Below are positions 46,954 to 59,654 of a stretch of DNA of 64,000 bases, piece after piece. The position numbers were made by a program, and so were the translations under genes. The stretch's first letter is position 1. Every line of letters begins with the position of its first letter. The DNA is from Entoloma clypeatum. Taxonomy: Eukaryota; Basidiomycota; Agaricomycetes; Agaricales; Entolomataceae. The stretch covers positions 4,278,001 to 4,342,000 of the forward strand of contig OY751486.1 in assembly GCA_963565915.1 (NCBI GenBank), in the 5' to 3' direction. The notes below the pieces were generated by a model. The model was not told the origin of the DNA, made no database searches, and was given only the letters and a program-made list of their open reading frames with translations.

Positions 46954-49900
46954 CTATCGTATCATATAACTATGCACCACCGAAAGCGCGCAGAACCCAG
47001 CGCAAACGATGAACCCAAAAGCGTATCCAGACGGGTCATCCTGGATGCTGCTTGACCACAGCTGTGGGTACATTGTCAGAAATTGCACTAAATCAATCAC
47101 CCGTCTTGCCGACTCACATAGCCTCCAATCACTGGACCAACACATCGTGCGAGACTGACGATGCTCTGTGCGATACCGTTCGCATAACCTACAGCACTGG
47201 GCGGTGTCACTAGAACAACATCAGCACGCGGGTTTCAGAACCGCCATAGGAGGCCTCACTGTAGTTCAAAAGGATGGATATTGCGGTGTATCCAAAGGTG
47301 CTGCCACAGTACCGTATCGCTCTGGTTGGCAAGGAATCAGCACATCCACATTTATTATGAAGAGGACACAACTCACGTGCTCAATGCCAATGCTACGTGA
47401 ATCATGAGAAAGGAGGCAAATCAAGAAACTGGAGTGAACTGACCTGACATGACGAAAACATTCCCGTCGTCGCTTGCGCTAGCAAATGGTCGATAGAGCG
47501 GGACGCTGAGGTACGCCGGGATGAACAGGAGCGATCCCACGCGAAACATGGCCAAATGAGAAAAACGACCTCGTGGTGGCCTGGAGTGATTCTGCTTTAG
47601 AAAAGGAAAGATAAATACATAACAACTTTATTCACCCGATATTACTGTGAACCAGACCCTTCAGTTACGCAACGAGTCAGTGAAGAGTAAAGACACTTAC
47701 GGATAAAGGTAAAACTGATACGCAATCTGAGCGAGACACATCAATGCGACTTCGACATCTGTTAGCCGTTTCGAAGATCAAGGCATTGATAATCCTCACT
47801 AAGTTGCGCAAAGTGTCCAGCATTCAAATTGAGGCCTCCTGCATCGTAAGCCCTGGTCAAAGGTGTACATTATTGTTCACATAAAGTATCAAAATCGGAC
47901 TTACGAGACAAGGTACGACATGAACACCTGATCATGCGTCGTGGTATGCAGCGCCAGCATCCCATACTGCATAATAATAAGAACAGGTATCTGGGAAGCC
48001 AAAGACGGCTGCTTCTCCATGAGAGATTCAACGTCCACCTGATTCGCAGCCGCAGGTCTGGCCTCCGAGATGGAATGCAGCGGCTCAAGCACCGGGGTTT
48101 CCAACAGCTGTTGCGCGTCCAAAACTGCCGAAGGGGTTTTGACACCTGGATGGGCGAAAATACTGGGGGTGGTGGAGAACCGGCGCAGAGTCGGACTTCC
48201 ATATGCGGTATGGAGAGTTGCGGAGGGGCGGCGCATAGGGCTTCGCCGCGGATGAGACGATGTACGCGGGGAGGTTTGGCGCATGCTAGACTGAGAGGGG
48301 TGAGAGGGAAATCCCTGGTGGGAAGTGTGCGGTACATGAGAAATGGACATCCGGCCCCTTATTTCGGGAGTACCACTGTTTTCTTCTTCGGCAATCTCTT
48401 CTGGGTCGGGTTCACCATCTGAACCTGCGTCTGTATCGCTTTCGAACGGATCCTCATTATCCACATTCATGGCAGCCGCGACCCACAGGTCCGCGATGTT
48501 GGTCACGGCATTCTCGTTCGCCATCAACAGTCTCTGTGCGAAATTGAGATCACTGCCCTCGCCGGCGCCGGCTTCTCTGACGCTGTCCATATTGCTCCCT
48601 CTTCGCCAGCGTAGGGAGCTAGCCATGCTTCCTTTCCGGGGATTGATAGTCGCGTTGCTTGCCAATCGATGGCGGTAACTTCCGCTGTAGCCATACGCAG
48701 ACCCGTTAGCGCGACTCGAAAATGTTCTGGTTCTTTCGAGCCGGGGTCCTGCGGACGCCAAGGGCACAGCGGAAGGCAATGTTGGAGAGTTGAGACCTGC
48801 AATTGTCGCATCTGCCCCACGCTGTCCCAACAAACCCGATAATTTATGAGATACCTTCCTACGTATCGACGTGACGAAACTTGATCGGCGATCGGTAGCT
48901 TCTAGTATGGGACTAGAGGGAGTCGATTCTTCCTCTGGAATGGTTGGATGCGCGTCTGGCTTTTCGGGTGCCAAGCGGATAGCACCCTCCCGAGGACCCC
49001 CATCCCTGTCAAGGAAGCAAGCCAAGGAGGCACCTGGACAAAAATTGAGACGGCTGTGGCATATGATGGTCTGGGAATTACCTATGAACGTGATTAATGC
49101 AGCGATGGCACAGGGCAAGAGATAAGGGTAGGTTAGGAATAAGGGGTAGTCTTGAAATAGCCCTGGCCATTTCGTAACAGGTCGTTCGACTGAAAAGATG
49201 TAAGTCAAAGGTCCCCTCAAACGTAAGTTACCCACAGGCTCCTCCTATGATAGCTCCCGTCACACCACCCAATCCCCAACAGAAACTGAGCAGGAAATAA
49301 TATCAGCCGCAGGAGGACATTTCGTGGGTAAGACGGTACCCTAGAATTGCATAAGCCCTGCCTTCGTTAGTGGGGTCGGTGATGAAGGCGACCGAGCCAC
49401 GGGCAACGCCGACAGCACCACCGAAAATGCCTTGGAGAAGCCGTATAGCTATGGCTTGTTGAAGAGTCGTCGCGGTTCCGAAGATAAGACACGTAATGGC
49501 ACTTCCTAGCAGCGAGATGATCAAGACTGCACGCCGACCGTGCTTCTCGGCCACTGTGGCCTATCACCCAATGAGATAGACCGATTCTCGAGGTAAAATA
49601 TCCCTCACCCAGAGTAGGGACGTGATGAATTGTGTGAGGAAGAATGTTGATACTGGTGGTGTGTCAGGCATTGGAAAAACACCGAATTAAAACAAAGCTC
49701 ACCTATAATTCCAGTCCAAAACGCGACTTCGGCTTCTCCAGATACTCCCGCGAATCCTAAGAAAGGTGATCTAGTGCCAGTAACAAAGAAAAGTGACAGG
49801 TCAACGCACCTTTGACCATGAACAGTAAAAAGGGTGTAGAAACATTTGCGCACAGAAATTCTCCAAGCATGGTCTGTCATAAGGCAGGGATCGCGGGTCA

Positions 49901-50253
49901 TTGGTCGGAGGACTATGCAAAACTGCGCTGCGTACAATAGAAAGGACAATCATGGATAGAGTGGGTAGAGGCGTTGTATAGACTTCCCCTGATGACTGCG
50001 TCATAGTCGGTATGGGAGGGCGACCAGACGTCGGCGTAATGGGCCTGCGGGCTGTGTCGTCGTCGGCTGAGATCCCAAAACGAGAAGAAAAGCTGGGCCG
50101 GTGTTTGCTGCTCCTGAACGACATCCTGCTGAGAACTCGGCGCAGCAGAGTGGGTTGCGCCGATGTCATTTCATCCTGTCCGTCGATAAGAGGCTCTTGC
50201 ACGCCAAATGCCCTCCTTGGAACAGTTATCCTATCTGGCCTGGATGGGCTCAT
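46954..50253 (-). CDS. MFS transporter, DHA1 type (YCR023C/ZIFL-like)
   Basis: Fifteen exons: 50253-49936, 49873-49810, 49756-49703, 49652-49609, 49560-49340, 49285-49236, 49189-49082, 49033-47905, 47852-47800, 47758-47701, 47580-47444, 47392-47377, 47321-47260, 47209-47118 and 47061-46954; about 837 residues with every phase agreeing. A Ser-rich cytoplasmic N-terminus precedes helix 1. The MFS signature between helices 2 and 3 reads ATVAEKHGRRAVLI, followed by LLQGIFGGAVGVARG. A very long cytoplasmic loop (about 300 residues, Ser/Pro/Glu-rich) separates the two six-helix halves, as in fungal YCR023C-like drug:proton antiporters. The last helices include GYANGIAQSIVSLARCVGPV. The substrate is unknown. 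One exon is 16 nt; intron 47581-47700 (120 bp) is longer than the rest. The start is the first ATG in frame and is uncertain. Confidence 0.9.
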
Positions 50254-52344
50254 GCTGAGAGACGAGACCAGAGGCTGCGATCGCGGAGAAGCAGAAATTC
50301 CTCTCAAAGAGTCCTCTCGGGGGGTGGCGTCCGAGAGTCACCTCAACTTGGCAATCCTCCCAGTCACGTTTTCGCATTATGTCATCACCAAGTCCCCACA
50401 GTGACCGATTTCGGTGGAAAACCACTGGTGTTTGTCAATTCCGGCCATCCCTACTTGGGGTGGAATTCAAGCACTGCGGATCACGCTGTATCGTCAAAAT
50501 ACGCGCCCTCGTCATCAGTCCGCTAAACTAGGGTTTGTTAACGTGTACCTTCCATCCGCAATGTCAAGACGTCGTTATGTCTCCAGCAGACGAAAAACCG
50601 GGGCCCGGCGCTAGAAGGCGGTGTGCGGTCATGTCCGAGTCGTGGCGCGCTGAACCTGTGAGAATCTAGTGCCCTGCTCCTGCGCCACGGGAAATCGCCC
50701 CAGAGCTCAGAACCAGGTTTCGATGGACCTGGTTGGTTGTTCCTGGCTAGGCAGATCCCATTATCCGTCCTTCACAACCATGAAACATTGGAGTTGCTTA
50801 CCAGCCATGCACAACACAACGCACGGACCGGAAAAGTAGGGGTAGTGCAACGAGTCGATGCCAAGATTGATGGTTCTCGAGTACTTCGCAGGTGGTTCCC
50901 GCTCCCCGCTGGCCTCTTTCTAAAATCTCGTCCTGTCAAGTACCTGCGTGAGTACCCGAGATTAAGAAGATCCTGTCTTTCTCCACAAATGTATTAAGGA
51001 CGCAGGTCTTGTGGCATATAAATTACAGCGGTGAAGTGAGTTTGACTTCTACGACTTCTGTTCGATTTGCAAACCGGGAGTTTGAAGATCGAGGATATTG
51101 GTAAGACCCGCGATCTTGGAGATTGTCGTCCTCCATCCCAGCATGATATTTCCCTGATCCAGTCCCTAGGGAGATCCCCCTTCGTCTTTCTTTTTCTGAG
51201 TCCATGCAAGCATACCGAGGCGGAAAGTTGAGCGTTTCAGAATGTACGGACACCGACGCCTATGCCTGAATGTAATTGGAACAAGGTACCGGAAACAGTA
51301 GGGTCTACCGATGTCCGTATATTTCTCCAGAAGTCTCTGAAAGATGTCGATGCGCTTCCGATGCTCTTCGAATCTCATTATCGAACGAAAAAGTGGAAGC
51401 TCGCCAGAAAGAAATCGAAAAGTTTGTTACGACATCGCTCAAATCTCATCCATTTATTGGCCGACACCTCGGAACCAATTATCACCGGAGAATCTACGGA
51501 GGTTTGATGAAGAAAATTATATATTGAGTACTACATAACGGTGAGATGGCCGAAATTTTACACGCCCGCCTTTCTTACAGGGTGTGAACGGCCCGGGGGA
51601 ACCCTGAAGGCTCCTGAACTCGCAATGCCAACGCAATACAGTCTTTTGTTCTCGAGGGTCGCATCCGCATTTGGCGAGGCGAGAACGGAGACGAAAAAAA
51701 ATTGTTCCGTTGACGTCCTTTTATGGCTTCCACGTGGCTGGGTTCGCCTCGCCAAAATCGTAAAGCGCTCTCGCAATCGCGCTTTAGGGTGACTTCCATA
51801 TGTGGAGGCTATCCTCGCTGTACAATTTCATTTCCTTCTCAATCGGCTACATAACAAATAACCCTGACAAATTACAAGCACACGGCCTGAGGGTAAGTAT
51901 GACTCGATTACCTTTCCTTGGAATACTCACACAGACTCAGGGAAAAATAGAAGGAACATTGACGGCCGACCATTGCAATCTCGGTAGTCAGATAGGCGGA
52001 AGATCTGTGTGAAATCGTTACGTTTTTGTTTTGCTGGCGAAACTAGGTGGTGGATCGATTTACTTCGGATCGGGTCTATGTCCCTGACGGCCACCACAGA
52101 TCTCCCTTCGATGACCGTCATGTCACGGTGAAGGGTAACTTGAAACTCTGTTCGTTTTCAGGACATGTCTATATTGAGTCCAGCCAGCGATCATATGTGG
52201 GCCTATATAAGCCCGGCTCAACTGTCCACAGTCAGCCATTCCCTTCATACCTGACTTGTTCTGTCTGTCTTGTGGTCTCCTCCCTTTCCCGAGTCCCTTA
52301 CTACGCCCGCTCTCCTCCTCCCTCACGTTCTCCTTGCCGCGCCG
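50254..52344. other. Intergenic region, no gene seen
   Basis: Promoter side of both the MFS gene (minus) and the terpene synthase gene (plus). Frames such as plus 51262-51507 have no recognisable content. The last 140 bp carry the terpene synthase core promoter. Confidence 0.4.
52204..52210 (+). promoter_or_regulatory. TATA box of the terpene synthase gene
   Basis: TATATAA in a GC-rich surround (GCC..GCCC), 135 bp before the start codon. Position and consensus fit a core promoter. Confidence 0.55.
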
Positions 52345-53525
52345 ATGTACCCCATGTCAACCTCCGAATCAGCTGAGAAGTTCCTCATCCCCGACTTGGT
52401 CTCGCATTGTACATTCAAGATGGGCGTCAGCCGCCATCACAAGCGAGTGACAACCGAGACGAAGCAATGGCTTTTCAAAGGAGGCAACCTCACAGGGAAG
52501 AAACGGGACTCTTTCCACGGGCTCAAGGCTGGCCTGTTAACCGCCATGACATACCCTGGCGCCGCCTTCCCACAGCTCCGAGTCTGCAACGATTTCCTCA
52601 CTTACCTGTTCCACCTCGACAACCTCTCGGATGACATGGATAATCGGGGAACGCGAACGGCCGCCGACGTTGTCCTCAACTCCCTCTATTACCCTCATAC
52701 CTACAATTCCCCCGAACGCGTCGGGAAAATGGCTCGAGAGTGAGTCAACTTCATTTCATGTCATCCACCTGGTTTCTCATCGGAAGATCTGCAGTCTTTA
52801 CAAGCGGGTAGTTCTCACTGCATCGCCAGGCGCGCAACAAAGGTTCATCGAGACGATGGACTTCTTCTTTCAGAGTGTAACGCAGCAGGCACAAGACCGT
52901 GCGTCTGGAGTTATCCCCGACCTGGAGTCTTACATTGCTTTGCGTCGTGATACATCTGGCTGCAAGCCGTGCTGGGCACTCATTGAATGTAATTACCCTT
53001 CTCATCTCCCTCTCCCTCGTGCTTACCATATTTCCAGACGCCTACAATCTCGATATTCCGGATGAGGTAATGGAGCACCCAATAATCGCGTCCCTTGGGG
53101 AAGCCGCTAACGACCTTGTAACATGGTCCAACGTATGTATCTTCTCATGTTCGCACACTACGCCCCCTGGTGCTTATTCACGCTTTCTCCAGGACATCTT
53201 CTCGTACAACGTCGAACAAGCCAAGGGCGATACGCACAACATGATCCCGGTCGTGATGCACGAAGAGGGTCTGGATCTCCAGTCGGCCGTCGACTTTGTG
53301 GGGACCATGTGCAAGCAGTCGATTGACCGCTTCATGGACGACTGGGCAAACCTTCCTTCCTGGGGCCCGACGATCGACGGGGACGTAGATATTTACGTCA
53401 AGGGCCTCGCGGATTGGATCGTCGGCTCTTTGCACTGGTCTTTCGAATCCGAGCGGTACTTTGGCAAGATAGGAAGGGAAGTCAAGGCCACCCGCGTCGT
53501 CAATCTCCTCCCCCGCCGCAAATAA
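52345..53525 (+). CDS. Sesquiterpene synthase (class I terpene cyclase)
   Basis: Cyclises an isoprenyl diphosphate, most likely farnesyl diphosphate, in the cytosol to a hydrocarbon. Exons 52345-52739, 52795-52988, 53038-53132 and 53193-53525 (introns 55, 49 and 60 bp) encode 338 residues, the usual length for basidiomycete enzymes. Metal-binding motifs are intact: the aspartate-rich DNLSDD (92-97) and the NSE triad in NDIFSYNVE (Asn228, Ser232, Glu236), followed by QAKGDTHN. RTRTAADV-like text after motif 1 and a C-terminal RYF near 320 also fit. The product cannot be deduced. No other biosynthetic gene (P450, oxidoreductase) lies beside it, so it is not in an obvious cluster here. A second ATG is 9 bp downstream. 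Confidence 0.94.
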
Positions 53526-54960
53526 ACATATCGCCTCCTAAGTATATTTTTCCCTACGAATATCAAGGTTCGTCGCTTCAATCTCATCTCCAAATCCACG
53601 AGTCTCATTTGTTTCCTTCGTTCAGAACTAATATGATCCGTATACGAACATAATTCAAAGCAAGACTCACACAGGAAAAGGAATGACTGTAGCTCTCTTC
53701 AACATCTACTTCATGCTTCGTTTACGCGGCAACAGGCCGGTATCCTGTATTAATTCCACCATCACCTACTGTATCTATAAATGGTTCTCCGCCCTCCATT
53801 CCTATTCTTATTTAAAGCGTCAACTATGCTCAACCTCCTTTATACCCTTCTGCTGGACATATTTTCACAATTCTTCGTATATAAGACATACTGTCAACGC
53901 TTGGATACACTCGTTGATCACCCCCTTCCCTTTCACTTTCGACGTGTTTTTATCTAGTCGATGGATACATAGTACATTACTACTCCTACGCTCATTACTC
54001 TCAATCTTAATACAAGTCATACTATCGTCATTCTACACACTGGCACTCCGCATCAAATTGAAGTGATTATCATGATAAAATCATCTGGCTTCGTTTCCTT
54101 ATAGGCACAATGCAGCAGTACAAAAGGATACTTTGGGAGATAGCTCGTGACGCCACAACAGGATACCTGCTTTGGTTAGGCTGGCGACCAAGCCTCATCT
54201 GTTCAAGTTCAGCCCAATCGCCTTGATCATGTTGCAACGCGGCCTAAACTGTCCGTTTATTCTTTCCACTTCAAGCTGCACAATTAAATCGCGTCATCAT
54301 ATTACCACCGAAGTCAACTTGAAACGGACAATGGTGGGTATCTCCCGAGGATAAACCGATGACGAATGAAATCCAAGTATTCCTTCCAGATTTCGTCATC
54401 GAAAAGATATACTTGCTCTCTTCCCTTCGCATGTTTTTTTTTTTGCGAGAAAACACTCGGGAATGGCGATGTAGTACTAGTAGTTTCTGAAATCACTTTT
54501 GATACATATGCGAGGTGATAGTCATCGATATGTACATAGTACGATCACTGATGTCACTTCACCTTGTGACCCTGGCGATCAAATCAAAACTAGAAGGCGG
54601 TGAAGGATGACCGCATTGAACCCTGGGGATCGGCGTTCAGGTGACCGAAACGTTCAGGTCTCACAATAACGACCCAGCCGTCAGTCCGGGGAAAGTGAGA
54701 AGCAAGATGCGCAGGGATGCGTGGGCTCGAACTGGGAAGGTTGGGAACAATAGACTGGATGCCTGACCTTGGCAAGATTGGCCTGCGGCACTCGGATGAT
54801 TTTAACACAATTTGGAAAGCTTGGAAATGGAGACTCTACGAATCCGAGGACGTGCAACACTGAAACCGGGCTCAAAACGCAAAGGCACAGAGGAGCCGCT
54901 CTGGGTATTCGGCGTGTTTGGACCTGCCCGAAATTTTTTTTTTCGCGATCGGCAGGATCG
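53526..54960. other. Intergenic region, nothing recognised
   Basis: Downstream of the terpene synthase. AT-richer than its surroundings in the first kilobase; only short frames. No gene, tRNA or repeat found. Confidence 0.4.
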
Positions 54961-54969
54961 ATAATGACC

Positions 54970-55660
54970 TTGAAACGATGTTTGAGCTGACCTGCTCGAC
55001 GGGAACGACCTTCTCTGGCGCCTTCAAAAGCTCCTCCCAGTAATCCACGATGCGCCGCAGGACCGTATGCGTTTCGAAAAATAGGACATGAGTTATTGAT
55101 GCTTCGTTTGTCGATACCAGCGCCTATATGATACGAAATTCATGGATTCGTCGGCCCGCATCTAGATCTATACCTTTTTGCCATAGATCTCAAGGTCTGT
55201 ATTTCCCTTTTAACGTTACCAGAAGAGCCCAAGAATTTGGTTGGAACGGACCTGTTTCTTATATCAAATGCAAAGGAGCGCTACCATAGATCATGGTGTG
55301 GCTTGGTTTCTTAGGGGCTAGTTACATTTTGCGCCGTGGATGGACAAAAGACTGTAGCAGGCACCAAATTAGAGTTTCCGCTCGTACAAGGCGAAGCGCG
55401 GTGGAATGCGACACAGATGCGATCTGCTCACTATTGTTTTGTTGTCTTTTCCCAAAGCGTGGGCGTTACTACCTATGCACACTAGGTAAGATGGAGAAGT
55501 GATAGAGAGACGCTGAGATCTTGCCGTGCCTTAAATATCGGCTGACGGGTCGGTTCTTCCATCCATGATTGAGATCTGAAGAAGGTCGCGAAAAAAATCG
55601 CCATGCCCATTGAGTAACACTCGACTACTGGGTTTTAGGTAGATTTCAGTTCCCGATAAA
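54970..55660 (-). pseudogene. Decayed fragment of the Mba1/mL45-like gene
   Basis: On the minus strand, 55085-54985 reads VLFFETHTVLRR then IVDYWEELLKAPEKVVPVE, similar to the C-terminal YVIFEKRMW...VIREQLWEAPGKVAAV of the intact gene at 58.1 kb. Further upstream (about 55620-55560) TQWAWRFFSR matches TQWPWRMFST of its exon 2. Between them frames are broken and sequence is missing. Too degenerate to encode a protein. Confidence 0.6.
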
Positions 55661-55739
55661 CCCGTACCGAATGAAGGGCCTGTAGAACCAGAACTTGTTA
55701 CTGCATCATACAGGTACACTTTGAGCGAAAGACCTACTT

Positions 55740-56450
55740 ATACAGCTAGTACACCAAGGGTTGCTGCCACGGGCGGACCAGCGGGTGACGCATGAGGCGG
55801 CTCGGGGTCGATGGGAATTAGGGGCCCATGGGAGAGCCTGGTACCTTGGAATGTAACGTCTCAAAGGTTGGTACATAGCTTCTTGAGCATCCTCGGACCG
55901 AAGGAGGCCTTGCTTGGCAGCCGCAACAATAAGGACGGGAGGGACATGCTCCAATATGTCTAGAATTATCGTCAAAAGAATCATAAAAGGATGTGATATA
56001 CGTTCCATTCAAGACATGAAAAAAGCTTGACACGCAAGTTGAGATGCCATGGCGCGAGGCGATGTTAAGACTCTGGGTCGGGAATGATGCCAACGCTTGC
56101 TGCATTACACTCTGAAGGTAGGGATCCACGGTGTCGATGCAGCTTTAGGGTGCCCGGCGATGCCTTGAGGCCTATGGGCCTGTAAAGTCTACAAGTATCC
56201 CAGTGAAATTGTATAGTACCACAGCAAGCTATGGAGCGAGTTGAGATGAGATCGGCGGCGGTGCGCATTCTGGTTCTTCGAGACGATGACCCTTGGAGCT
56301 GAGGCGGGGCCGCACCGGGGTAGACCACGGCAGCGAACAGCCCGTGTTTGAGGCCATCTTGGTATATCGATGGCCCTTGAAGAGCTCGTTTCTTGGGCGT
56401 TTGCTTATGATGGTGATTGATTCAGGTGCGTGTTGGAAACCGCAAATCCG
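55740..56450 (-). pseudogene. Decayed, inverted terpene synthase copy
   Basis: Minus-strand text VVYPGAAPPQLQG (near 56330-56290) and RMRTAADLI (near 56260-56230) match TMTYPGAAFPQLR and TRTAADVV of the intact terpene synthase. KHGLFAAV just upstream corresponds to LKAGLLTA, and DILEHVPPVLIVAAAKQ (near 55950) resembles the DIPDEVMEHPIIASLGEA helix. The segment between PPQLQG and RTAAD, which should hold the aspartate-rich metal motif, is deleted, and several frameshifts and stops follow. No product expected. Confidence 0.72.
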
Positions 56451-58122
56451 AAAAACGTCTGGCCTGTTTTCTCGGAAGACATGGCGAAATGGTCGTCAAG
56501 GCGAGAGGCCAACCAAGGCAATACATAGACCGCGAATTGCAGACAGACCAAGTGCGAATGAAGACTGTAATTTCTCGAGCTCCCCTACCTCGGCCACTGG
56601 TCTGCAGTGAGAACCCGTATGCTATTAGAGAAGAAACATCGCGTTAAACATGGCCGCGACATTGGAAGCAAGGGTGACTCATGATCACATTGTCATTCTC
56701 CGAAGGCTGCCATCGCACACCGATTCGGGGGATTCCTGCACTCGGGTGGATACGATTGATCAGACTCCAGACTTAACTCGGCAAGCCCCGGTATGAGCGC
56801 CACAACCCTTTCCTTCCCCGAGACGAACGCATGAGTAGGGGACGAAGCGGAGTGTTAACGTGCCACAGGGAACCAGCCGTGAAAGGGAGGCGACCGTTCC
56901 CATACATAGCCTATCTCACGGTCCGTCGCATCAGGTGTGCCTCGAGAATGAGATTTCCTTTTTTCTTCTGCGGGGGCGTTTCCGCTCGTTTCCGGCGCCC
57001 CTTCGTGGTCCTGGCGGGAACCAGAGCCGAACGGACCTTTCCTTGTGGGGTCAGTACAGACGACTGTGTGAACTCAAGGGTGGCGATGGCAACGCTGATC
57101 TGCTTTTCACTTGGTTTGAGGTATATATGTTCATGATGTGGCAAATTTCTTGTTTGTTTTCTCATCTTTTCTGGGAAGGAAAGACATGAGATACGAGGGT
57201 GATCAAATTACGATGATGGGAAGCGATGATTTACTTGTATGGGGCGATGTTCAGTCTTGTGATAAGCTTCGCCATAACAGTCCTTGGCAAGTTGGCTAAA
57301 GTCCTGACGAATCAACACCAATGTAAAAATATACTGCGGTTGGGGAGTGATGCGGGGTGCGCGCAATGGCGTTCCTCGAGACATCAGCCTGAGTATGCGA
57401 TGACTAAGAGATCAGCCGAAATGATACGGCGGGTTTACTCACCCGCTTGGGCCTGTGCATCCAACGACCGCAGAGTCTTGTACCGGCCATCTATTCCGTG
57501 CATGAGTCCCAGTGTTGTGTTTCTTCTGATGTTGGTTTTCTAATATTACATAGTCCCGCCAGGCACTATCGGTCTCCCCAGTGACTTGATCTATACTGTC
57601 AGTTTCGACGTGTCATACACCACAAGCAGCCAGGCAGCCGAAGCATGTTGCAGAATTGGAGGGGCTACGGATGTCTTACGAATTTGGCCATGGAAGACGA
57701 TCATGATGAAAATGTGTGACGATCCTAGAGCGTGCGCTATTTGGTACTTGCCACCGCAATATGCTATGGGCATTCGTCAGCAATACGATTCCGGTTCAGA
57801 ATACAGAATGATTTGGCCATGAGACGCACTGATCAAGCAAAGTCATTGATAATGAGAAATAATGATTGCTTGACTCTAGCAGAGCGGCCTTTATCTGCCC
57901 CCAGAACCAAGATCATCTTGACGACATGATTGTGAATGAAAGTGGTTTGTAGATGATCCTTTGCTTGTCCTATGCGAAAATTTTCTCAGAAGCACTAAAT
58001 GTCATGTTCAAAAGTTTGTACGGCTGAATCGTTCTAGGTATTATGATTGGGTTCAATATCTACAAGACACGCATTTCAATTAATTGATAATATCATGTCA
58101 AAATCGCTCACAGAAAACCTAT
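56451..58122. other. Intergenic region, nothing recognised
   Basis: Between the decayed terpene synthase and the 3' end of the Mba1/mL45-like gene. Only short frames without resemblance to known families. Confidence 0.4.
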
Positions 58123-59500
58123 CTAAACGGCGGCGACCTTCCCCGGCGCCTCCCACAGTTGCTCTCGAATGACCCATGGCCCATCATACCACATGCGTTT
58201 CTCGAAAATGACATATTCTGTAACACGCCGCTTTTCTGCAGGAACGGTCCCTGCGCCTGTTCGTGAGACCGATGCCGAGCTATCGACGGGGTGCATGGGC
58301 TGCCCCCGTTTGTCGTAAATCTCAAGGCTCTGTGCGGGACGTGTTGTTTGTTAAAACATCCCCTTACAAGCGCAAGAATCGGATCAAACGAACCTGTTCG
58401 GTGTCGATGCGAACAAGGGCATGGACCATCATTCTGTTGCCGAATTTTGGTTCTTCGGAGCCGAGATATCCTTCTGTAGCTCGGATGGACAAGACTCGGG
58501 CAGGAGAGACTTCGCGGTGAAAACGCCAGATGTACTTGTAATTCGAGTTTTGCGCTCGTTTGAGACGGAGCACATTGTCTTGGTATACAGAGGTGGTGAG
58601 TTCCTTGATTGCTTTTTCGTCTTTTCTGGGGGGGAAAGATGAGGGTGATCTCTGACAAGAGCGGGCAAATGACTTACTGTGCAACAGCTGTGTTGAGGTT
58701 TTGATAGGATTTCAATGCTGTCCTGCGCAGGGTGTCCGTCCACGAATTGGACCGGACGGACTTCGTGGAGAACATTCGCCATGGCCATTGAGTGAAGAAT
58801 TTTTGGTAGAATCTGGCTCCTGACAAGTCTACACCAGGTATAGCGTCCATCTGCGCCAGCATGAGCATGCTGAAGAATGGCAAGGCGTTAGTGGTGAACC
58901 AGGGTAAGCAAGGCGGCAGGTTACCCACCTGGTAGCATTCTTTGCAGCATTGAATCGGTTCTGAAGGAACTGGTCAAACATGGCTTTCCAGGTGGGGTAA
59001 TTCCGGCGGGCGCCAAATCCTACGGAATAGGGTAGAGCGACGTCTTTCCTTGCAGAGTCAAACGTCAACATTGCGACGACCGCGTAAGCCACTAGGCGAC
59101 TCTTTGACTCACCTAACGTTTCCACGCGCTGCCCCCACGGATCCGCCGACGGAAAGAGTTTGGCCATAGCCGAAATCTGTTCAATCTGTGCCAGCGCCTC
59201 CTCCTCATCCGTCGTGGTTTTGGCCTGGTCTTTCTCCGGAACCCTGTACGAGACACCTCCAGCAAATTTATTTCTCGTCGGTCGGGTCGCGGGTGCGGCT
59301 GCAGAAGGCGAATCAGAGGCTGCCGAAGTTGGTTTTGCAGACGATGTTCCAGGACTCTTTGCGGAGGCTTTTGATGCAGGTTTCGTCTTGTTCTGCTTCT
59401 GCTTCATAGCCGCGACCGCATATCCTCGCGCAACTATCCGAGAGGGTCCGACCAGAAGATATCCATGACCTGGCCGGAGGCGCAGGGCAGCGGAGGCCAT
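58123..59500 (-). CDS. Mba1/mL45-like mitochondrial protein (Tim44-like domain)
   Basis: Exons 59500-58929, 58869-58678, 58625-58394 and 58329-58123 (introns 59, 52 and 64 bp) give 400 residues. The N-terminus is basic with a targeting-peptide look, followed by a long Lys/Ala/Ser-rich linker. The C-terminal half is a Tim44-like/NTF2-like fold: ELTTSVYQDNVLRLKRAQ, the strand-rich MMVHALVRIDTEQSLEIYDK and YVIFEKRMWYDGPWVIREQL. This is the pattern of Mba1 and mL45, which dock mitoribosomes at the inner membrane for insertion of newly made proteins. Sequence alone does not separate the two names. Starts 154 bp from MIX17, divergently, with a perfect palindrome between them. A decayed fragment lies at 55 kb. 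Confidence 0.83.
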
Positions 59501-59575
59501 GGGCTGAATGAGTTTTTCTGGAGCCTTCTCCAGAAAGCAGCTTATGTCATCTGTATTATGTGGTCATGTTTGGCG

Positions 59576-59602
59576 ACGGCAAGGTTCACCGAACCTTGCC
59601 GT
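59576..59602. promoter_or_regulatory. Perfect 27-bp palindrome in a divergent promoter
   Basis: Two perfect 12-bp arms (ACGGCAAGGTTC and GAACCTTGCCGT) with a 3-bp spacer, about 75 bp from the Mba1/mL45-like start codon and about 52 bp from that of MIX17. A dimeric transcription-factor site is the simplest reading; a hairpin is also possible. Confidence 0.7.
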
Positions 59603-59654
59603 TCGAAATTCGTGTCGCTTTCAATCAAACCACCACCCACAACTTTTTTACACA

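Noticed and set aside
54715..54745. GTTCGAGCC on the minus strand, resembling a tRNA T-loop
   Set aside because: No flanking T-stem, anticodon arm or acceptor pairing.
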